From assembly GCA_031254675.1 (NCBI GenBank), contig JAIRTV010000256.1, forward strand, positions 1 to 6,525: DNA of 6,525 nt. The letters are read 5' to 3'. How positions within the stretch are numbered: position 1 is the stretch's first letter; the number at the start of each line of letters is the position of its first letter. Shown here piece after piece: positions 1 through 6,346 of this stretch. Source of the stretch: Planctomycetaceae bacterium (GTDB lineage Bacteria; Planctomycetota; Planctomycetia; Pirellulales; Thermoguttaceae). The notes beneath the pieces were generated by a model. It made no database searches and had not been told where the DNA came from. It saw only the letters and a program-made list of their open reading frames with translations. The translations under genes were made by a program, and so were the position numbers.

Positions 1-84
1 ACTTTTGGGTTTGCAAACGTAACCAAGAGACACACTCATATACTGCTTTCCTTTTAAAAATCATCTTTTCGTTTAATGGCAATT

Positions 85-108
85 GTGGAAAAATTGAGAA
101 ATTTCCAC
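85..108. repeat. 7-bp inverted repeat in the leader of the first gene
   Basis: GTGGAAA (85-91) and TTTCCAC (102-108) are perfect inverted arms separated by 10 bases. No T-run follows on either strand, so an intrinsic terminator is unlikely. The position upstream of the first + strand gene would suit an operator, but nothing else supports that reading. In AT-rich DNA a 7-bp pair can also arise by chance. Confidence 0.3.
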
Positions 109-189
109 TGATATATTACCAAAATACTTATTTCTGTTTTTTAGGAAGTTTCCGCATCTAAATATAAATTTTAGTGATTAATTTAAAGC

Positions 190-195
190 TATAAT
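190..195 (+). promoter_or_regulatory. Perfect TATAAT -10-like hexamer
   Basis: TATAAT matches the sigma-70 -10 consensus exactly, about 40 bases before the TTG start of the first gene. No convincing TTGACA-like -35 element lies 16-18 bases upstream. If it is real, transcription would begin near 202. That would leave out the ATG at 194-196, which overlaps this hexamer, and would favour the downstream TTG start. The AT-rich context makes chance matches common. Confidence 0.3.
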
Positions 196-226
196 GTTAC
201 ATAAAAAATATCGTTTGGTGTCGTAA

Positions 227-231
227 AAGGA
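227..231 (+). promoter_or_regulatory. Shine-Dalgarno-like AAGGA before the TTG start
   Basis: AAGGA lies within AAAAGGA, only 3 bases before the TTG at 235. The motif match is strong but the spacing is shorter than the usual 5-9 bases. It is the only support for TTG as the start of the first gene. It could also be ordinary coding sequence if the real start is the frameshifted ATG at 194. Confidence 0.35.
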
Positions 232-234
232 TTT

Positions 235-1248
235 TTGTTTCTTGCATGCCTATTTTTAGTAGCGAGAAATGAAAAGGTTCTATTTGCTGATACAGATTTA
301 TCTGTTACTCAATTTATCGAGGAAGCTAGTATCGCATGGAACAATCTTGCGGATGCCTATTATGAGGGATTAAGTATGAAAATGATTTTTACGACTAAAG
401 AGTCAACGCTTAAAGCTGATGTATGTTTGTTGGGTAAAAATGAATTGGGACTGGTATATCCAACAAAAGATAGGAGGGGTATGTTTGAACTGGATGTGAT
501 TAATCCTCAATATGCTTTCAAATTGGATAAAAACGCGGAAGAGACTCCTTGGAATTTAGTAAATATGTGGGATAATCCGAATATGGCAAAAGAAAGTACA
601 CAATTTAATCATGGTCTTTTACAACCAACCGCTTATATTTTTGAACCAATAATGATTGAATCCTCATGGCTCAAGGATTTAATGAAGTCCAAAGAGATTG
701 AAGTGATTTCCCTAAAAGAACAACATTTAGGAGATGAAATTTATGTCGAAATGCAATTTCGGTGTCAACAATATAATGTAGATAAATATGTAAAATTATT
801 GGACGGTACAATTCTTTTCAACAAAAAGTATTATTTTGTAATCAAAGAATACAACGTTCAAACGGAATTTGTAGCAGAGGGAATGTTATTAAAGAATGGT
901 GAAAAAAACTCAGGTAGTATTGTTTCAAAAGTAGAGAAGAAACTAGAATATCAGGAGACGAATGGTATTCCTTACCTTAAAACGAGTCGAACAACACATA
1001 ACGTGATAAAATCAACATTAAAAGTGGACATGTTTCATCTTCTGGACAATAATTTTATGAATATTGATTATGAAATCATTAATTCAAATAAAGTTAACAA
1101 CGAACTTTTTCGCTTAACACACTATGGTTTTTCCGAGCCAAGTAATCCGGTGCGAAGGACTAATGTTGTCCGTATAGTTCTAATAGTTACAGGTGTTTTG
1201 TTAATTATTACCGGTCTCTATTTCCGATACCGTGCATCAAAAATATAA
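235..1248 (+). CDS. Exported, C-terminally membrane-anchored protein of unknown function
   Basis: I do not recognise a named family. The 337 residues begin with a hydrophobic stretch (about residues 2-10) ending near VLFA/D at residues 15-19, which looks like a signal peptidase I site. A C-terminal helix (about 312-330) follows and ends in the basic tail RYRASKI. The middle is rich in beta-type alternation, with a LolA-like flavour (for example PQYAFKLDKN near 91-100, then a PWNLVNMW segment), but this resemblance is weak. Inference: most of the chain is outside the cytoplasm, held by the C-terminal helix. The start is uncertain. TTG at 235 gives an unusually short N-terminus without basic residues. 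An ATG at 194 in another frame encodes a basic N-terminus and would join this frame if the A-run at 203-208 had one more A. The next gene starts 10 bases after the stop, so they probably form an operon. Base composition is more AT-rich than in guaA. Confidence 0.8.
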   Translation: MFLACLFLVARNEKVLFADTDLSVTQFIEEASIAWNNLADAYYEGLSMKMIFTTKESTLKADVCLLGKNELGLVYPTKDRRGMFELDVINPQYAFKLDKNAEETPWNLVNMWDNPNMAKESTQFNHGLLQPTAYIFEPIMIESSWLKDLMKSKEIEVISLKEQHLGDEIYVEMQFRCQQYNVDKYVKLLDGTILFNKKYYFVIKEYNVQTEFVAEGMLLKNGEKNSGSIVSKVEKKLEYQETNGIPYLKTSRTTHNVIKSTLKVDMFHLLDNNFMNIDYEIINSNKVNNELFRLTHYGFSEPSNPVRRTNVVRIVLIVTGVLLIITGLYFRYRASKI

Positions 1249-1258
1249 CAGTAATAAT

Positions 1259-1684
1259 ATGATAATAAAAAAAATTGGTTTTATATTTTCAATAATTGGT
1301 GGTGTTATTTTATTTCTGTGCGGAATATTTTTCAATACGGTAATTTCTCAACAGGAATTAATCGGATTCGTTGAAAAGCAGAATGTAACTGAAATTGATC
1401 AGGATTCTTTTGAATTTAATTGTATCGTAAAAATAAAAAATAACAATACATTGCCAATCCGGATATGCGGTGGACAACTCAATTGGTGTGATCAAACCGG
1501 TTGTTACAGAATAACATCTCCGTTTCCAATTGTTCTTCAACCAAAGCAAGAAATACCTGTTACAATCGCAATTACTCCGCGAGGAAACAGTATCTCCGAA
1601 ACGGAAATAACTTTGTATGCTGACGGAAAAGGATTGAAAGGTTTGACTCCGATTGTCGTTAAACTTCCCGCAATGTTTCGTTAA
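1259..1684 (+). CDS. Membrane-anchored DUF1573-like beta-domain protein
   Basis: The 141-residue protein has a basic start (MIIKKIG), a hydrophobic helix (about 6-28) acting as signal anchor or signal peptide, then a soluble domain. Residues 50-110 follow the layout of DUF1573/Ig-like domains: a hydrophobic strand (FEFNCIVKIKN), a turn with polar residues, a Cys-containing strand (CGGQLNWC, C70 and C77, with C82 close by) and a later 'LQPKQEIPVTI' strand resembling the usual 'l.PGe...v.v' motif. Family assignment is by eye and moderate. ATG at 1259 is chosen because it gives the cleanest signal/anchor; an in-frame GTG at 1232 would overlap the preceding gene. There is no clear Shine-Dalgarno site, so reinitiation after the preceding gene's stop, 10 bases upstream, is likely. 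The pair probably acts together in the envelope. No enzymatic motif is visible. Confidence 0.8.
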   Translation: MIIKKIGFIFSIIGGVILFLCGIFFNTVISQQELIGFVEKQNVTEIDQDSFEFNCIVKIKNNNTLPIRICGGQLNWCDQTGCYRITSPFPIVLQPKQEIPVTIAITPRGNSISETEITLYADGKGLKGLTPIVVKLPAMFR

Positions 1685-1699
1685 TAACGGGACTTTTTT
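1666..1699 (+). terminator. Weak intrinsic terminator candidate after the + strand gene pair
   Basis: TCCCG (1666-1670) can pair with CGGGA (1688-1692), and a run of six T follows at 1694-1699. The stem is only 5 bp with a 17-base loop and overlaps the stop codon, so it is a weak example. It is the only hairpin plus T-run I can see at the end of this transcription unit. Confidence 0.3.
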
Positions 1700-1850
1700 A
1701 AAGTTCTTTTCTTTCCGACACATCGACACGAAGTAGAAATTAAAAGTCATTATCGACGTTAATAATCGTTCGTTTTTTGACATTCCGAACGTGGATCGTT
1801 TATTCAGCCATTTACATCTCAATCGTGTTTCCGTTTTTTGGTTTTCCCTT

Positions 1851-1899
1851 TTGTGATTTTTCAGGTTGCCAACAAAGTAAAACATCAATTAAATCACAA
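1851..1899. repeat. 9-bp inverted repeat in the convergent intergenic gap
   Basis: TTGTGATTT (1851-1859) is the exact reverse complement of AAATCACAA (1891-1899), with a 31-base loop. Inside the loop GTTGCCAAC can form a very small hairpin, and GGTTG at 1864-1868 can alternatively pair with CAACC at 1897-1901. The element lies between two converging transcription units, where a bidirectional stop would be useful, but neither strand has a T-run after the stem. The rest of 1685-1931 shows no convincing gene. Confidence 0.4.
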
Positions 1900-1931
1900 C
1901 CCAAAGTATCAGATTATTTCATGAATCGAAT

Positions 1932-3491
1932 TTATTCCCATTCGATGGTTGCCGGTGGTTTTGAACTAATATCGTACACCACACGGTTAATACCTTGAAT
2001 TTCGTTAATAATTCGCGTGGACATTTTGCGGAGCAACGCATCGGGAAGCGGCGACCAATCAGCAGTCATAAAATCGTCCGTCGTAACACAACGAATTGCA
2101 ATCGCATCGTCGTAAGTTCGTCCGTCTCCCATAACACCAACACTCTTCACCGGCAACAACACCGCAAAAACTTGCGACACCTCACGATAAAGACCAGCAC
2201 CCTGAATCTCTTCAACCACAATCGCATCGGCTTCGCGTAACCGGACAAGTTTTTCGCGTGTAACTTCGCCGAGACAACGTACCGCAAGACCCGGTCCCGG
2301 AAACGGATGCCGCCACACAAAATCCTCCGGCAAACCCAGTTCAATCCCCAATTTTCGTACTTCATCCTTAAAAAGTTCTCGTAACGGTTCGATCAGTTTG
2401 AACCCGAGTTTTTCCGGTAAACCACCGACATTGTGATGAAGTTTGATTGTTGCGGCGGGTTGAACTCCGGTTCGATCCAAACTGGCACCGCTTTCAATAA
2501 TGTCCGGATAAATTGTTCCTTGAGCAAGATATTGAGCGTTCCCGAATTGTTTTGCCGCTTCCGAAAAAACATCAATAAAATAATGCCCAATACGTCGCCG
2601 TTTTTCTTGCGGTTCTTCAATTCCGGCAAGCCGTTTCAAAAAACCGTCCGACGCATCAACCGTATGGAGTTCAATATCAAAATGCCCGCTGAATGTCCGA
2701 ACAACCGCTTCGGTTTCGCCTTTGCGTAACAAACCGTTATCGACCAGAATACATTTGAGTTGCCTACCAATTGCTTTCGACAAAATCGCCGCAACCACCG
2801 CCGAATCAACACCACCAGAAAGTCCACAAATCACCTGCCCTTGACCAATTTCATTGCGAAAACGTTCCACTGCGGCAATCGCAAAATTTTTCATCGTCCA
2901 CGTCCCTCGACAACCACAAATGTTGCGAACGAATTGGTAAAATAATTCTGCACCGTATTGAGTGTGAACGACTTCGGGATGAAACTGAACTCCATAAAGA
3001 TTTTTATTACGATGCCGTGTTGCGCAAATTGGGCAGTTGGGCGATGCGGCAAGCAATTCAAATTCCGGCGGTAATTGCGTTACGTGATCGCCGTGACTCA
3101 TCCAAACTTGACGCGAATTCGGTGTTTCGGAAAAAAGCGGTGATTGAGTTCCGGTTTCGGTTAATTCCAGTGTTGCGCGTCCATACTCGCGACCCAACGA
3201 CGGTAACACCGTCCCACCAAAATTCTGAACCAACAATTGCATTCCGTAACAAATCCCAAGCACCGGAATATCCAAATCAAACAACTTCGAATCACAACGT
3301 TTTGCGCCTTCTTTGTAAACACTGGACGGTCCGCCCGATAGAATCAACCCTTTCGGAGCAAAACGACGAACTTCGTCAGCGGTAATCGTGTGCGGAACGA
3401 TTTTCGAATAAACACCGCTTTCACGTACCCGCCGCGCTATCAATTGAACATATTGCGCCCCAAAATCAAGAATCAAAATCGTCTCTTCCAT
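1932..3491 (-). CDS. guaA: GMP synthase (glutamine-hydrolysing)
   Basis: It converts XMP, ATP and glutamine to GMP, the last step of guanine nucleotide synthesis, in the cytoplasm. The 519 residues match the usual length. The N-terminal class I glutamine amidotransferase domain (about 1-195) carries the oxyanion segment LSGGPSSVY (51-59), nucleophile Cys81 in GICYGMQ, and His171/Glu173 in VQFHPEV. The ATP pyrophosphatase domain (about 200-395) has the P-loop LSGGVDS (224-230), and later AQGTIYPDIIES (323-334) and HHNVGGLPE (352-360). The C-terminal dimerisation domain starts near the conserved RHPFPGPGLA (394-403) and ends with the typical KPPATIEWE. All expected catalytic residues are present, so it should be active. 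ATG at 3491 is the natural start, since the family begins just before 'ILILDFG'. No clear Shine-Dalgarno site or promoter is visible. No guaB is in the window. Confidence 0.98.
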   Translation of the reverse strand: MEETILILDFGAQYVQLIARRVRESGVYSKIVPHTITADEVRRFAPKGLILSGGPSSVYKEGAKRCDSKLFDLDIPVLGICYGMQLLVQNFGGTVLPSLGREYGRATLELTETGTQSPLFSETPNSRQVWMSHGDHVTQLPPEFELLAASPNCPICATRHRNKNLYGVQFHPEVVHTQYGAELFYQFVRNICGCRGTWTMKNFAIAAVERFRNEIGQGQVICGLSGGVDSAVVAAILSKAIGRQLKCILVDNGLLRKGETEAVVRTFSGHFDIELHTVDASDGFLKRLAGIEEPQEKRRRIGHYFIDVFSEAAKQFGNAQYLAQGTIYPDIIESGASLDRTGVQPAATIKLHHNVGGLPEKLGFKLIEPLRELFKDEVRKLGIELGLPEDFVWRHPFPGPGLAVRCLGEVTREKLVRLREADAIVVEEIQGAGLYREVSQVFAVLLPVKSVGVMGDGRTYDDAIAIRCVTTDDFMTADWSPLPDALLRKMSTRIINEIQGINRVVYDISSKPPATIEWE

Positions 3492-3630
3492 AAATTCTCA
3501 GAATAGGAATTACACCAAAATAATATTAAAAATCGGCAATTCTTTTGTTGTTTGGTTGAAATTTTGCCATGGCTCACAATCGTTTTGAGTTTTCCGCCAA
3601 CATGCCATTCCGAATGGGATGGAAATTAAA

Positions 3631-4449
3631 TTAAAATAATTTTGGCTGAAAATCTTTTGGAACATCAATTTTTATTGTATCACCACTTTGGATGATAGCG
3701 TATAAACCGTTCTCGACAACGGCTTTTTTGATGTGATCAGCAAAAACAGCTCCGGCTAAAGCTCCAATCACTTTTTTTTCTTTTCCTCGATGTTGCATGA
3801 AGTATTGCTGAAGAATTTTCAATTGTTTAATATGATCGGCAATATCGTCGATACGTGGTTTGGCTTTGATTTCCACAGCGACAAAAAAATCATCATTTTC
3901 AAGGAGAATATCCACTTCGGCGATTGTTTGTCCTTTTTTGTCTTTCGCTTTGAAGTTGCCGGCTGTAACACCATGAAAATGGTAACCAAGTTCGTTGAAA
4001 CGATCTGCCACTCCTGCCGCCACTAAATGTTCAATCATCTCACCAAACCGATTTCCTAATCGTCCGAGTTCTGTATCGGTTCGTTTCGTTTGTTTGTCTA
4101 GTTCTTTGCGCATCTTTTCAAATTGTTCATCAACCAGTTTCGCTCGTTCTTCCCTTTCTTTGCGCGTCTTTTCTAATCGTTCATCGGTTTGTTTCATTTG
4201 TTCATTTGTCTGTTTGATTTGTTCGTCGGTTTGTTTTATTTGTTCGCTCGTTTGCCGGAACAATTCTTTGATTTCAGCGAGTTGTTTGTCGGATTCTTTA
4301 GCTCGTTCTTCGGCGGCTTTTCGGGATTCTTCGAACAGATTTTTGAGCCGTTTGTATTCTGCGCGTGATTGCCGTGCGTTTTTGCGAATAACATACAACA
4401 CTTTTTCGAACGTTAAACCGGTTGTGTTTGGTAATTTGGTTTCGGACAT
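3631..4449 (-). CDS. Coiled-coil protein with PD-(D/E)XK nuclease-like C-terminal domain
   Basis: The 272-residue protein has two parts. Residues about 25-130 are a highly charged coiled coil containing four heptads of the type QTxEQIK (66-93). Residues about 130-272 look like a PD-(D/E)XK nuclease fold: an acidic helix (FGEMIEHLVAAGVADRF, 135-151, with E137 and E140), then the core EVDILLENDDFFVAVEIKAK, where D180, E193 and K195 form the D-x12-ExK signature, followed by a helix and the strand VIGALAGAVF. It resembles the DUF3782-type coiled-coil proteins common in cyanobacteria and other bacteria, whose function I do not know to be established. Intact catalytic residues suggest metal-dependent nuclease activity (inference). 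ATG at 4449 has AAGGA 9 bases upstream. It is flanked by 149 bp and 139 bp gaps, so it may be its own transcription unit rather than part of a queG-guaA operon. No methylase or other restriction partner is nearby. Confidence 0.85.
   Translation of the reverse strand: MSETKLPNTTGLTFEKVLYVIRKNARQSRAEYKRLKNLFEESRKAAEERAKESDKQLAEIKELFRQTSEQIKQTDEQIKQTNEQMKQTDERLEKTRKEREERAKLVDEQFEKMRKELDKQTKRTDTELGRLGNRFGEMIEHLVAAGVADRFNELGYHFHGVTAGNFKAKDKKGQTIAEVDILLENDDFFVAVEIKAKPRIDDIADHIKQLKILQQYFMQHRGKEKKVIGALAGAVFADHIKKAVVENGLYAIIQSGDTIKIDVPKDFQPKLF
4171..4254 (-). repeat. Four diverged 21-bp units encoding QTxEQIK heptads
   Basis: Four consecutive 21-base units encode QTSEQIK, QTDEQIK, QTNEQMK and QTDERLE (residues 66-93 of the nuclease-like protein). 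The units differ at many third-codon positions (for example ATA/ATC/ATG and ACG/ACC/ACA), so the protein pattern is better kept than the DNA. This is what an older coding repeat under protein-level selection looks like. Confidence 0.8.
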
Positions 4450-4458
4450 TGTTTTTGT

Positions 4459-4463
4459 TCCTT
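4459..4463 (-). promoter_or_regulatory. Shine-Dalgarno site of the nuclease-like gene
   Basis: On the - strand AAGGA lies 9 bases before the ATG at 4449. It is a good match at acceptable spacing, supports this start, and indicates independent translation initiation. Confidence 0.65.
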
Positions 4464-4536
4464 GGTGGTTTTTGGGTGAGCGAACAATTAATCGTTGTTT
4501 GGGGTTTTTGCGATTTCCTACAAATTTATTATCGAA

Positions 4537-4545
4537 ATCATACCA
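4537..4545 (-). promoter_or_regulatory. Possible extended -10 promoter element of the nuclease-like gene
   Basis: The - strand reads TGGTATGAT, fitting the extended -10 pattern TGnTATaAT with one mismatch, about 90 bases upstream of the ATG at 4449. No good -35 hexamer is seen at normal spacing, which extended -10 promoters can tolerate. This is a by-eye call in AT-rich intergenic DNA. Confidence 0.3.
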
Positions 4546-4598
4546 TTTGTTTGGTGATTATGAAAGAGCAATAAGGAGTGATCGTGTTAAATAGTTGG

Positions 4599-5534
4599 TT
4601 ACCGGAACATTCGTTCGAGCGGCGAACCGGCAGCAATACGGAATAATATTTCGGTATTTAGCGATTTTGGGTTGATCGTTCCTTTTGGCAATGTGGTGCA
4701 ATGTTGATTGTGTGGGCAGACGTTCACACAAATATCGCAACCGAAAAAGAGTTGGTGGAGATTATTTTGAATTTCTTCTGGTATCTTGCCGTGGTGTTCG
4801 ATTGTCCAGTAATTCAGGCAACGCCGAGCGTCAAGCACGAACGGTTTCACCAACGCTTGAGTCGGACACCTTGTCAAGCAACGTTGGCAATTGTTGCAGG
4901 AAAGGGTTATTTCCTCTTGCGAAGCGGGAGTATGACAATTTGTTGTGTTGAATTTGGAGGAGTTTGTGTTTGAAGGTTGTTCTTTCTGTGAATTCTGTAG
5001 GTGTTGTGTTGAGAGCAGGGCGGCGAGGAAAATTTTTGAACCGTATTGCGGGTTGATCAGCAAGGTGTTGTAGCCGATTTTTCCTAATCCGGCTTCGACG
5101 GCGAATTGTTTTTCGAGAATTGGGGCGGTATCGACAACACCGCGACATTGGCTATTTGGAAAAAGTTGGAGATATTTGGTTTCGAGTTTTCTGAGTCGTT
5201 GGCGAATCCAATGGTGATAATCGATTCCGCGTGCGTATTCGGCGACGCCGGTTAATTGTTGAACGGGGTGATATTCGCTGTTGAGGACGGTTGCGAACGA
5301 AACGCCCAACATCAGAATCGATTGAACACCTTGCAAGACGGAGTTGGGATGTTTTCGCGCGGAACATTTTTCCGCAAGATAATTCATTCCGGCGTGTTGT
5401 CCGTTGTTGATCCAACGTTCAAAAGCGTCGAATGTTTTTGGTTGTTCTGCGGGGGCGACGCCGCAGAGTTCGAAACCGAGTTCGAATGCGGTTGTTTTTA
5501 ATTCGGTTGTTTTTAATTCATTGGTCGCGTTCAT
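4599..5534 (-). CDS. queG: Epoxyqueuosine reductase, short form
   Basis: It reduces epoxyqueuosine to queuosine at tRNA position 34 using cobalamin and two [4Fe-4S] clusters, in the cytoplasm. The 311-residue product contains VDTAPILEK (134-142) with the family's catalytic Asp135, AGLGKIGYNTLLI (148-160), the cluster motif CNNCQRCLTRCP (C213, C216, C219, C223), CLNYWTIE (C239) and CDICVNVCP (C266, C269, C273), giving all eight cluster ligands. The C-terminal HEAT-like region of longer family members is missing and the chain stops at GSPLERMFR, possibly through a frameshift. Oddities: a Tyr where family members usually have Lys (IGKN becomes IGYN), a Ser/Asn/Thr-rich insertion before the first cluster (about 178-208), and an N-terminal ELKTT duplication. 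ATG at 5534 is preferred over an in-frame TTG at 5552. It overlaps the upstream gene by 17 bases and has no Shine-Dalgarno site, so translational coupling is likely. Confidence 0.93.
   Translation of the reverse strand: MNATNELKTTELKTTAFELGFELCGVAPAEQPKTFDAFERWINNGQHAGMNYLAEKCSARKHPNSVLQGVQSILMLGVSFATVLNSEYHPVQQLTGVAEYARGIDYHHWIRQRLRKLETKYLQLFPNSQCRGVVDTAPILEKQFAVEAGLGKIGYNTLLINPQYGSKIFLAALLSTQHLQNSQKEQPSNTNSSKFNTTNCHTPASQEEITLSCNNCQRCLTRCPTQALVKPFVLDARRCLNYWTIEHHGKIPEEIQNNLHQLFFGCDICVNVCPHNQHCTTLPKGTINPKSLNTEILFRIAAGSPLERMFR
5490..5519. repeat. Perfect 15-bp tandem duplication at the gene overlap
   Basis: GGTTGTTTTTAATTC occurs twice back to back (5490-5504 and 5505-5519). On the - strand it encodes ELKTT twice at the N-terminus of queG. 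The right-hand copy reaches into the stop codon of the upstream gene (5518-5520). Identity of the copies suggests a recent event. Confidence 0.9.
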
Positions 5535-6288
5535 GATGCGAAGATCGAACAATTCCGGCTGTTTCGAGCAATATCAGGGTCGATTCCAAAGGACAATCCG
5601 TAAAACGGACAATTGGTTCCACCGGAAATGGAAAGGTCAACTTTTCGGATGGTATTTCAAACGGTATTGTCAATAGTATTGAGAGAGGTATGGTGAGGGA
5701 CGAGTCAAACGGGGTGACGAATGGATTGTCGATTGGGGGAGTTGATTCTTCGGTTGGGTTTGCCGCAATAAATAAATCGTCAACAAAATCGGCAAGATCA
5801 ATTTTTTGATTTTGTGACCATTCTGTTGGGGTGTTGCTAATATTTGTTCTTACGGTTTCGGTTGTTCCGGTTGTTCTTGTTTTGTTTCCGCGAAAAAACG
5901 GTAACACGACAAGAATTGCCAAAAGAATCGTTGCCGTAGTCGTCCAGACGCGATGGCGGAATATTTTAGTCCAATGATTCCCATTATTCCGGCGATTCCG
6001 GCAATTCCGGTGATCTTTTTGGGATTGATTCTGATTCCGATGGGAAAGCGGATGATTGGGGGCAACAGCAGTGATCAGATTGTCGTGATTGCCGTGGTTG
6101 TGATTGGTTTCGGTTTCGGGAAACCGGAGTTCGAGTTCGAGTTGAATCATTGCCGTGTAGTAGTCTTGCAATTTCGGGTTTCGCCGAACATACCACGCCG
6201 TCCAACAATCCAAGGGTTGAGCGTGATCAAGCGCCTCATCAATCCGGCTCATAAAATAACGCTCCAAGTAATACTCTAAAAAATTCAT
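5518..6288 (-). CDS. Single-pass membrane protein of unknown function upstream of queG
   Basis: I do not recognise a named family. The 256-residue form has a cytoplasmic-looking N-terminal domain (residues about 1-57, MNFLEYYLERYF... through QLELELRF) with DCWTAWYVRRNPKLQDYY. A low-complexity His/Asn/Arg-rich linker follows (about 60-108), then one membrane helix (about 115-132, TTTATILLAILVVLPFF, preceded by basic KIFRHR) and a Thr/Pro-rich extracytoplasmic part containing LTIPLSILLTIPFEIP. The shape (small N-terminal domain, basic linker, one helix, variable tail) resembles planctomycete anti-sigma-like proteins, but a clear zinc-binding HxxxCxxC motif is absent, so I do not assign that role. 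ATG at 6288 is preferred over the in-frame ATG at 6309 because AAGGA lies 8 bases before it, while 6309 has no such site. The 3' end overlaps queG by 17 bases. Confidence 0.7.
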   Translation of the reverse strand: MNFLEYYLERYFMSRIDEALDHAQPLDCWTAWYVRRNPKLQDYYTAMIQLELELRFPETETNHNHGNHDNLITAVAPNHPLSHRNQNQSQKDHRNCRNRRNNGNHWTKIFRHRVWTTTATILLAILVVLPFFRGNKTRTTGTTETVRTNISNTPTEWSQNQKIDLADFVDDLFIAANPTEESTPPIDNPFVTPFDSSLTIPLSILLTIPFEIPSEKLTFPFPVEPIVRFTDCPLESTLILLETAGIVRSSHHERDQ

Positions 6289-6296
6289 GGGAATAT

Positions 6297-6301
6297 TCCT
6301 T
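6297..6301 (-). promoter_or_regulatory. Shine-Dalgarno site deciding the start at 6288
   Basis: On the - strand AAGGA lies 8 bases before the ATG at 6288. The upstream in-frame ATG at 6309 has no purine-rich motif at suitable spacing, so the protein most likely starts at MNFLEYY, seven residues later than the longest reading. Confidence 0.65.
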
Positions 6302-6346
6302 TTTGGCATCTACTTTTTGACAATAGACCTTTTCTCTAACTTTTCG

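Noticed and set aside
1777..1998. Small + strand ORF with a hydrophobic N-terminus in the convergent gap.
   Set aside because: It begins with TTG, has no Shine-Dalgarno site, and its last 67 bases are antisense to the conserved 3' end of guaA.
2771..3385. A 204-codon + strand ORF inside guaA.
   Set aside because: It lies wholly antisense to guaA, whose domains and catalytic motifs are intact; the translation has no recognisable structure.
3603..3622. Hairpin CCATTCC-gaat-GGGATGG downstream of the nuclease-like gene, considered as its terminator.
   Set aside because: On the - strand transcript the stem has a C-A mismatch and no U-run follows.
3995..4594. A 199-codon + strand ORF antisense to the nuclease-like gene, rich in Ser, Cys and Phe.
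   Set aside because: It mirrors the coiled-coil codons (CAA/GAA read as TTG/TTC) and has no start signals; the - strand gene has a Shine-Dalgarno site and a recognisable fold.
5953..6279. A + strand ORF with Ile-Pro repeats and hydrophobic segments.
   Set aside because: It is the antisense shadow of the His/Asn-rich linker of the - strand membrane protein; no initiation signals were seen.
6317..6322. Perfect TTGACA hexamer as a + strand -35 element.
   Set aside because: No -10-like hexamer lies 16-18 bases downstream, and no supported + strand gene follows.
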